A DNA stretch of 5,287 bases from contig DHHU01000018.1 of the NCBI GenBank assembly GCA_002403445.1, positions 45,840 through 51,126 on the forward strand. The letters are read 5' to 3'. This document shows, one piece after another, positions 1-5,287 of the stretch. A program made the position numbers and the translations under genes. The notes below the pieces were generated by a model. The model saw only the letters and a program-made list of their open reading frames with translations, had not been told where the DNA came from and did no database searches. Within the stretch, counting starts at the first letter, position 1; every line of letters starts with the position of its first letter. The DNA is from Salinisphaeraceae bacterium UBA4764. GTDB taxonomy: Bacteria > Pseudomonadota > Gammaproteobacteria > Nevskiales > Salinisphaeraceae.

Positions 1-45
1 CATGGCATGAGAGTGTTCTAGTTCGGTGCTGGATGCGCGTGCGGT
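1..45. other. Short non-coding stretch after hemF; possible start of the next minus-strand gene at the window edge
   Basis: These 45 bases follow the hemF stop codon on the minus strand. Two ATG codons on that strand lie at 8-6 and 3-1 and could begin the next gene of the operon. In many Gammaproteobacteria aroE (shikimate dehydrogenase) lies next to tsaC or hemF. Only a few bases of any such gene would be visible, and no clear ribosome binding site precedes either ATG, so identity cannot be supported. I see no stem-loop followed by a T-run that would mark an intrinsic terminator here. Confidence 0.2.
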
Positions 46-990
46 TCACGGTTGGATTTGGGTGCCGTCGATATCCAGCCAGTCCTGTGGCTTTAGATAC
101 TCTTCGATCAGCATCGCTTCCGGACTGCCGGGCTCGGGCCGATGGTCATACTGCCAAGCGGCGAGTGGCGGCATGGACATCAGGATTGATTCGGTACGCC
201 CCTGAGATTGGAGCCCAAACAGCGTGCCGCGGTCGTAGACCAGGTTGAACTCGACATAGCGCCCGCGCCGCAGGCATTGAAAATCGCGCTCGCGCTGGTC
301 GTAGGCGGTGTTCTTTCGGCGTTTGACAATGCCCGAAAATGCCCTTGCAAACGTGTCGCCGATAGCTTGCGCGAACTTGAGACAGGCGTCGAAGCCGAGT
401 TCATTGAAGTCATCGAAAAACAACCCACCCACGCCCCGTGTCTCGCCACGATGCGGCAAGTAGAAATAGTCGTCACACCAGGTCTTGAAACGTGGATACA
501 GCGAGTCGTCAAAAGCGTCGCAAGTGGCTTGCGCTGCGCGGTGCCAGGCCAGTACATCGGATAGAAACGGGTAATAGGGCGTCAAGTCAAAACCGCCTCC
601 AAACCACCACACCGGTGTCTTGTCCGGCGCGTGCGCGACGAAAAAGCGGACGTTGGCGTGCGCGGTGGGCACATAGGGATTGCGCGGGTGGGCAACCACT
701 GATACGCCGACTGCCGTGAAAGACCGGCCGGTCAAATCGGGCCGGCGATTGGATGCTGCGGCCGGCAGCTCGTTACCGAACACGCGTGAATAATTGACCC
801 CTGCGCGCTCGAAAATCTCGCCATCGGCCAGGACACGCGTGTCCCCTCCACCGCCCGCCGGGCGCTGCCAGGTGTCGATACGAAAATCCTGTTCGGGCTC
901 AAATCCGCCCAGTCGGCCAGCAAGCTCGTTTTGCAGCGTTGCAAACGTGGCCGATACGCGTTCGGTGTCGGGGACGTCGTTATCAGCCAT
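46..990 (-). CDS. hemF: Oxygen-dependent coproporphyrinogen III oxidase HemF
   Basis: HemF catalyses the oxygen-dependent oxidative decarboxylation of coproporphyrinogen III to protoporphyrinogen IX in cytoplasmic haem synthesis. The 314-residue product is close to the 299 residues of the E. coli enzyme. Family signatures are clear: HPRNPYVPTAHANVRFF at 101-117, WWFGGGFDLTPYY at 128-140, GGLFFDDFNE at 188-197, RRGRYVEFNLVYDRGTLFGL at 241-260 and GRTESILMSMPP at 264-275. The four histidines matching E. coli His96, His106, His145 and His175 are present as His101, His111, His150 and His180, with identical spacing. The ATG at 990-988 was chosen because it gives the usual length; the open frame runs on to 1194, but that extension lies inside tsaC and looks non-native. 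The start overlaps the tsaC stop by 8 bases, with only a weak GGGGC-type ribosome site upstream, so coupled translation is inferred. No truncation or missing key residue is seen. Confidence 0.97.
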   Translation of the reverse strand: MADNDVPDTERVSATFATLQNELAGRLGGFEPEQDFRIDTWQRPAGGGGDTRVLADGEIFERAGVNYSRVFGNELPAAASNRRPDLTGRSFTAVGVSVVAHPRNPYVPTAHANVRFFVAHAPDKTPVWWFGGGFDLTPYYPFLSDVLAWHRAAQATCDAFDDSLYPRFKTWCDDYFYLPHRGETRGVGGLFFDDFNELGFDACLKFAQAIGDTFARAFSGIVKRRKNTAYDQRERDFQCLRRGRYVEFNLVYDRGTLFGLQSQGRTESILMSMPPLAAWQYDHRPEPGSPEAMLIEEYLKPQDWLDIDGTQIQP

Positions 991-1606
991 TGCTTTTGCC
1001 CCGAATGGTTTGCCCGGTCGTTGCATCGCGAATGGTGCTGGGCGTGCCGGGATTGGCACAGTGGCCGCCCAGTACGAAGTCGATCTGGCGACCAAAATAC
1101 CGGCGCACCTGCCAGCCGTGAATGGCGGCCGGGCGCGCGCTGGGGTTGGCGCTAGTCGAGACGATCGCACCGCCCGCGGTCGCGGCCAGCGCATGGCTAG
1201 ACGGGTGAGCTGTCACCCGCAATGCAATCTGCGCGCCACCGCCGGTCAGGTAGTTGTCAATGCCGGGGGCGGCGGGCAATAACCAAGTCGTCGGGCCTGG
1301 CCAAGTCTCTAAAGCAGAAGCCCAAGCGTCCTGCGCGTTTTCAGCAACCCATGGTTTCAAGATGCTGGCCGTTGCACCGACTACGATCAGGCCGCGTGTC
1401 GGCGCGCGTTGTTTGAGCCACAAAATATGTTCAATTGCCCCGCGATGGGTGGGGTCACAGGCCAGCCCCCAGACACCCTCGGTTGCGTGGGCTACTACGC
1501 CGCCACCGCGCACAATACGCGCAGCGTGTCTTAGTCTCGCGCCCGGAACTTCCGGGTGCGATTGTCGCTTATTCCCCAAGCCAAAAGTCGGACTTGCCGT
1601 TGCCAA
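983..1606 (-). CDS. tsaC: Threonylcarbamoyl-AMP synthase, TsaC/YrdC family
   Basis: TsaC makes threonylcarbamoyl-AMP from threonine, bicarbonate and ATP. TsaD with TsaB and TsaE then uses it to form t6A37 in ANN-decoding tRNAs. The 207-residue product (E. coli TsaC has 190) shows the single-domain YrdC fold signatures: GGGVVAHATEGVWGLACDP at 34-52, the nucleotide-binding KQR at 65-67, WPGPTTWLLPA at 102-112, LRVTAHP at 129-135, STSANPS at 150-156 and PSTIRD at 189-194. No Sua5-type C-terminal domain is present. There is no ATG before the conserved core. The longest frame begins with TTG at 1606-1604, 11 bases after the topA stop; a second TTG at 1579-1577 would give 198 residues. Neither has a strong ribosome site, so the start is uncertain. 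The usual YPTE motif reads HATE here. The gene sits between topA and hemF in one apparent operon, and its stop lies inside the hemF start region. Confidence 0.93.
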   Translation of the reverse strand: MATASPTFGLGNKRQSHPEVPGARLRHAARIVRGGGVVAHATEGVWGLACDPTHRGAIEHILWLKQRAPTRGLIVVGATASILKPWVAENAQDAWASALETWPGPTTWLLPAAPGIDNYLTGGGAQIALRVTAHPSSHALAATAGGAIVSTSANPSARPAAIHGWQVRRYFGRQIDFVLGGHCANPGTPSTIRDATTGQTIRGKSNG

Positions 1607-1617
1607 TCTGCTTAGCG

Positions 1618-4185
1618 CTACGGCTGGGTGTCCGACTTGGAGCCGCCACTCTTCGCGGCAGTCGCGGTTTTATTCTTGCGATTCGCGGCTGCCTGCTTAG
1701 TTTGGGTCGCTGTCTTGCTCGACTTTCCGGCCGCTTGGGCGGCCTTGCCGTTTTTGGGGTTGGACTGTTTGCTGTTTGTTTTCTTGGTGCTGCCAGCTTT
1801 CTTGGCGTTGCCAGCAGTATTTTTGGGCTGCTGGTTCGCTTTGGTCGTCTTCCCCTTGGCAGTACTCTTGCCCCGGCCGCGTTTTTTCTTTTCCGGGGCC
1901 TTGGCCAGAATCTCGCGACACTCCTCCAGCGACAGGTCAGCGGGCTCACGATCCTTGGGTACGCTGGCGTTTTTCTTGCCGTCGGTTATGTAGGGCCCAT
2001 ACGGACCGTGTTGCACCTTGATGCCGGCCTCGGCAAACGTCTGGATGATTTTCTTGGCGTCGGCTTCTTTCTTTTCAGCAACCACGGTGCGCGCCCGTTC
2101 CGGCGTAATCGTATAGGGATCGTCTGCCTTGAGCGAGGCGAACTTGTTGCCGTATTTCACATACGGGCCATAGCGGCCGATGTTGGCTTGGAGCGGTTCG
2201 CCTTCAGGCGTTTCGCCCAGATCGCGCGGCAGGTTGAACAGATACAGCGCTTCGTCGAGTGTGATCTTGTCCATGTCCTGGCCTTTTCGGAGGCCCGCAA
2301 ACTTGGGTTTTTCATCATCGTCCTTGGAGCCGAGTTGGGCGAACGGACCGTATTTGCCGATGCGCACGATCACGGGTTTCCCGGTTTCCGGATCGGTGCC
2401 GAGATCGCGGGCCTGGGCGACTTCCTCGCGCGTCAAGTCTTGTTTGGCCTCAACCTGCTTTGAAAACCGCTCCCAGAATTCGGCCAGCAGTGGCTGCCAA
2501 CTTTCCTCGCCACGCGACACGGCATCCAGCCGGTCTTCCAGGCGAGCAGTGAAGTCGTAGTCGACGTAGTGCTCGAAATGGTCGGTGAGAAATTTATTCA
2601 CGATCTTGCCAACCGGCGTGGGCACGAAGGCCTTGCCGTCCATTTCCACGTATTCACGATCCTGAAGCGTCGAGATGATGGCGGCGTAGGTCGACGGTCG
2701 GCCGATGTCGTATTCCTCGAGGGTCTTGACCAGCGAGGCTTCGGTAAAGCGTGGCGGCGGCTCGGTAAAGTGCTGACTCGGTACGATGGATTCCAGCGCG
2801 ATGTTCTCGCCTTCGACTAGCGCCGGCAGGCGTTTGTCGCGATCGTCGTCCTTGGAATCCTCGCCTGGGGCTTCGTCGCGCCCTTCGGAGTAGACTGCCA
2901 GAAAGCCGGCTTCGCGCAGTGTGCGGCCGCTGGCGCGAAACAGGTGCTGGCCGTCTGCATCGGCTGCCAGATCGGCCGAGACAGTATCAAAAACCGCGGG
3001 CACCATCTGACAGGCCACGGTGCGCTGCCATATGAGCTCATAGAGGCGGTGCTGATCCGAGGTTAGATACGACTTGATCTCGTCCGGTCGCCGCGTGCTG
3101 GCGGTAGGCCGAATGGCTTCGTGCGCCTCCTGGGCATTTTTGGATTTGGCTTTGAACGTGCGCGGTTTAGCTGGCCGGTTATCGGGGCCGTAGCGTTTGT
3201 CGATGGTGTCGCGGATTTCGTTGAGCGCGTCGTTGGCCAAGTTGACCGAGTCGGTCCGCATATAGGTGATCAGACCGATGGAATCGCCGTCACCAAGCGC
3301 TACACCTTCGTACAGCGACTGCGCGGTCCGCATTGTGCGACGAGCGTTGAAGCCGAGTTTACGGGCCGCTTCCTGTTGCAGCGTGGAGGTCGTAAACGGC
3401 GGCGCGGGATTCCGCTTACGTTGACTCTTCTCAACCTTGGCGACCCGAAGAGCGTTGCCGGCGGCAGCGACCAATTTGTTATACGCGGCATCGGCACCGG
3501 CCTGATCCTTGATAGTGAACTGTTCGACCTTGTGGCCGTCGAGCTTCGACAAGCGCCCCGTGAACGCCACGCCGTCCTTGTTCAACCGGGCTTCGATGCG
3601 CCAGTACTCCTGTGGCACAAACGCTTCGATTTCAGCGTCACGTTCGCAGATCAGCCGCAACGCGGGGGACTGAACGCGGCCAGCCGAGAGGCCGGGCTGA
3701 ACCTTTTTCCAAAGCAGCGGCGAAAGATTGAACCCCACCAGATAGTCGAGCGCGCGGCGCGCTTGCTGGGCATTGACCAACTCGTCGGCGATGTCGCGTG
3801 GATGTTCCACAGCGTGCTGGATCGCCCCCTTGGTAATTTCGTTGAACACCACGCGCTGGACTTGTTTGTCGTCGAGTTCACCGCGTTCGCGCAGTAATTC
3901 CAGCAAATGCCAGGCAATCGCCTCGCCTTCACGGTCCGGGTCTGTTGCCAGCAGCAGCGAACGGGCTTTTTTGAGATGCCGCTCGATCTTGCTGACGTGC
4001 TTGGCGTTGCGGTCGATGATGTCGTAATGCATCGCGAAGTGGTTGTCGGGGTCGACCGCACCTTCCTTGGGGATCAGGTCGCGGACATGACCGTAGGAGG
4101 CCAACACTTCGTAATCGCGACCGAGGTATTTCTCGATTGTGCGTGCCTTGGCCGGCGATTCGACGATTACCAGATTTTCGCTCAT
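1618..4185 (-). CDS. topA: DNA topoisomerase I (type IA) with lysine-rich C-terminal tail
   Basis: TopA relaxes negative supercoils by cutting and passing single strands through a 5'-phosphotyrosine intermediate. The 855-residue product opens with the TOPRIM domain: LVIVESPAKARTIEKYLG at 5-22 holds Glu9, and TDPDREGEAIAWH at 81-93 holds the magnesium-binding Asp82, Asp84 and Glu86. The core follows, with SAGRVQSPALRLICERD at 167-183 and the active-site stretch GLITYMRTDS at 304-313, where Tyr308 is the predicted nucleophile and Arg310 its partner. GRPSTYAAIISTLQDR lies at 495-510. After about residue 600 come three topoisomerase C-terminal repeats marked GKYGPF (610-615), GRYGPY (670-675) and GPYGPY (727-732). 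E. coli-type four-cysteine zinc fingers are absent; residues 764-855 instead form a low-complexity tail with 22 Lys and 3 Arg. The ATG at 4185-4183 matches the family N-terminus, but its leader is C-rich and lacks a recognisable Shine-Dalgarno. The gene ends in TAG, 11 bases before tsaC. Confidence 0.98.
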   Translation of the reverse strand: MSENLVIVESPAKARTIEKYLGRDYEVLASYGHVRDLIPKEGAVDPDNHFAMHYDIIDRNAKHVSKIERHLKKARSLLLATDPDREGEAIAWHLLELLRERGELDDKQVQRVVFNEITKGAIQHAVEHPRDIADELVNAQQARRALDYLVGFNLSPLLWKKVQPGLSAGRVQSPALRLICERDAEIEAFVPQEYWRIEARLNKDGVAFTGRLSKLDGHKVEQFTIKDQAGADAAYNKLVAAAGNALRVAKVEKSQRKRNPAPPFTTSTLQQEAARKLGFNARRTMRTAQSLYEGVALGDGDSIGLITYMRTDSVNLANDALNEIRDTIDKRYGPDNRPAKPRTFKAKSKNAQEAHEAIRPTASTRRPDEIKSYLTSDQHRLYELIWQRTVACQMVPAVFDTVSADLAADADGQHLFRASGRTLREAGFLAVYSEGRDEAPGEDSKDDDRDKRLPALVEGENIALESIVPSQHFTEPPPRFTEASLVKTLEEYDIGRPSTYAAIISTLQDREYVEMDGKAFVPTPVGKIVNKFLTDHFEHYVDYDFTARLEDRLDAVSRGEESWQPLLAEFWERFSKQVEAKQDLTREEVAQARDLGTDPETGKPVIVRIGKYGPFAQLGSKDDDEKPKFAGLRKGQDMDKITLDEALYLFNLPRDLGETPEGEPLQANIGRYGPYVKYGNKFASLKADDPYTITPERARTVVAEKKEADAKKIIQTFAEAGIKVQHGPYGPYITDGKKNASVPKDREPADLSLEECREILAKAPEKKKRGRGKSTAKGKTTKANQQPKNTAGNAKKAGSTKKTNSKQSNPKNGKAAQAAGKSSKTATQTKQAAANRKNKTATAAKSGGSKSDTQP

Positions 4186-4359
4186 GAAGTGGGGTGGTTG
4201 GGGTTGATGGAGGATAGCGTCTGTTGTTCAGGGTATCGATAAGACGCGGTCGAAGAAATTAACACAACCGCAAGGTTTATTAACTAAATTATGGACATCT
4301 ACAACTTTTTTCCAGAACAGGGCGCAACGTCAAGCGGTTCTGCTGGGTCACGTCGGAGC
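4186..4359 (-). other. Intergenic region upstream of topA
   Basis: This 174-base gap separates the topA start from the end of the dprA remnant. I see no coding signature in either direction and no trace of smg (DUF494), which often lies between dprA and topA in related genomes. The middle part, about 4255 to 4320, is much richer in A and T than the surroundings and is the natural place for the topA promoter. The part next to the topA ATG, read on the minus strand, is a C- and A-rich run without purine-rich ribosome binding sequence. No convincing intrinsic terminator is visible. Confidence 0.6.
4276..4304 (-). promoter_or_regulatory. Candidate sigma-70-type promoter for topA-tsaC-hemF
   Basis: On the minus strand, TTGTAG (4304-4299) and AATAAA (4281-4276) are separated by 17 bases. 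They match the sigma-70 consensus at three of six and four of six positions. An overlapping CATAAT at 4293-4288 is a better -10 box, but it lacks a good -35 box at normal spacing. The site lies in the AT-rich part of the gap, roughly 90 bases before the topA ATG. The assignment rests on base composition and weak motif matches, so the exact hexamers are uncertain. Confidence 0.3.
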
Positions 4360-5287
4360 TTAAGTGCCGCAGGCCAGGGCAACGATTCGGCTTTCCAACT
4401 CCAGAATCAGCAAAATGGATACTACGGCGACTGCGTGCCGGTCAGTGCGCGCCGCTAGACCATCGATGCGCGCAGTTGGGTGGACCATCACCCGAATGAG
4501 CACCGCGGACGAATCTGTCGCGCCCTTTTGCTCGGGCGGTTGCGGCGGCGTCTTTGCCGTCTGGACGCTTGCCGGGGGTGTCATAAACCGAAATTAGAAA
4601 GTCTGGGTGCAATGGACTCGACGATTGGATCGACCAGTTCGATCAGCTCCGGGCGGTTGCGGATGAGTCAATGGCAGTTGCCCGCCCGCAGGTTTTGAAT
4701 AGAGCGGCACGGTAAACAAGTCACGGCCGAATTCGTCAGCCGACCGGTCGATGATCAACGAGCCGGATTGGCACGCCGCTTCGACCATCGAAGGGGCCTG
4801 GCCAAGGTCGGTAATGACCGGGTTTAGGTGTTACAGGCTGAATATACCCGATGCAAGGCCAGCCTCGCTGACGGCAACGCTTATGTCGTTCGCGGTCAGG
4901 GCACCTTCATGGCCGCCACATCGATGCCACGAGCCAGTCCGGAGACAAGGGCCAACCCAGTCCCAGCCCGAGTATACGCAAAACGGCACGACGATTCGCG
5001 CCCGCCGGCTGTCGGGTTGCGACTGCCCCCGATAGCAATCGCTGGTCAATCCAGAAAATCAACGTCAACACTGGCATAAAGCCAGAGCAGCGCGACGTCG
5101 CTTTCGGCCAGAAAGCGAGGAAAATGCGGAGGACGCCTCGTCTACAAATGGGTGGTTTGACCGCTCGAGCCAGCCTTGAGCTGCCTAATGGGCTGTTTAA
5201 TACGTATGTGGTCACCCCATCCTGCCGCACCCGGCATACCCAGGCTGGTAAGCGTATTGTTAGAGACCATATGCAGGGCCGGGGTCG
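4360..5287 (-). pseudogene. dprA: Decayed dprA (smf), DNA-processing protein A; multiple frameshifts and stops, 5' end beyond the window
   Basis: DprA binds incoming single-stranded DNA and loads RecA during natural transformation. Read on the minus strand, DprA-like segments appear in family order across two frames. Frame one gives PPHFPRFLAESD, DVDFLD, IAIGGSRNPTAGG and LALVSGLARGIDVAA (about 5135-4911). Frame two gives HEGALTANDISVAV (from 4911), frame one GLHRVYS-like residues (about 4853), frame two MVEAACQSGSLIIDRSADEF and GRDLFTVP (4788-4705), frame one LIRNRPELIELVDPIVESI (about 4667-4611), and frame two the winged-helix end ARIDGLAARTD and VVSILLILELESRIVAL (to 4360). Lesions include TAG at 5144-5142, TGA at 5048-5046, frameshifts near 4911, 4854, 4690 and 4584, stops TAA at 4833-4831 and TGA at 4670-4668, and loss of about 30 residues including the SEFP and FPRRNR region. 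About 350 residues are usual for the family. Similarity is weak right of about 5160. No intact product is possible. Confidence 0.88.

Noticed and set aside
991..1194. In-frame 68-codon N-terminal extension of hemF
   Set aside because: It lies wholly inside tsaC, is rich in Arg, Pro and Ala as expected for an antisense-like frame of GC-rich DNA, and would make HemF far longer than its family.
1435..2463. 342-codon plus-strand open frame opposite topA and part of tsaC
   Set aside because: It is the complement of strongly conserved coding sequence; its Leu- and Phe-rich composition mirrors the Lys-rich topA tail, and no family motif is recognisable.
3121..3897. 258-codon plus-strand open frame opposite topA
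   Set aside because: It overlies the conserved TopA catalytic core on the opposite strand and has no recognisable domain; long antisense frames are expected in GC-rich genes.
4268..4281. Short inverted repeat (AACC-GCAA-GGTT) before topA as a terminator or operator
   Set aside because: The stem is only four base pairs with no T-run after it on either strand; it is not distinguishable from chance.
4360..5230. Several 60 to 110-codon open frames on both strands treated as separate small hypothetical genes
   Set aside because: The minus-strand ones join into a single DprA homology broken by frameshifts, and the plus-strand ones are its shadows; none has a convincing start context of its own.
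4360..5287. dprA lesions as sequencing errors
   Set aside because: There are too many independent stops and frameshifts within 900 bases plus an internal deletion, while the neighbouring 4 kb of coding sequence has no disruptions.

Overview
The window reads as a chromosomal housekeeping locus of a GC-rich gammaproteobacterium-like organism. All supported genes lie on the minus strand, so transcription runs from right to left. In transcription order they are a decayed dprA remnant (5287 to 4360), an intergenic and promoter region (4359 to 4186), topA for DNA topoisomerase I (4185 to 1618), tsaC for threonylcarbamoyl-AMP synthase (1606 to 983), and hemF for oxygen-dependent coproporphyrinogen III oxidase (990 to 46). 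The same neighbourhood is known from Gammaproteobacteria; in E. coli it is dprA-smg-yrdD-tsaC-aroE, where yrdD resembles the zinc-finger tail of topA. Species or genus cannot be named from this stretch.

The topA, tsaC and hemF genes look intact and tightly packed. There are 11 bases between topA and tsaC, and tsaC overlaps hemF by 8 bases, which suggests one operon with translational coupling at the second junction. Their products are functionally unrelated: relaxation of negative supercoils, the first step of tRNA t6A synthesis, and aerobic haem synthesis. TopA carries a lysine-rich, cysteine-free tail instead of zinc fingers.

The right-hand 930 bases hold no intact gene but are not empty. 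Read on the minus strand across two frames, they spell out most of DprA (Smf), the RecA-loading protein of natural transformation. The remnant has in-frame stops, several frameshifts and an internal deletion of about 30 residues. No smg gene is seen between it and topA. A decayed dprA beside intact essential genes suggests that competence has been lost and that the genome may be undergoing reductive decay. I found no mobile element, CRISPR array, tRNA or novel multi-gene system.
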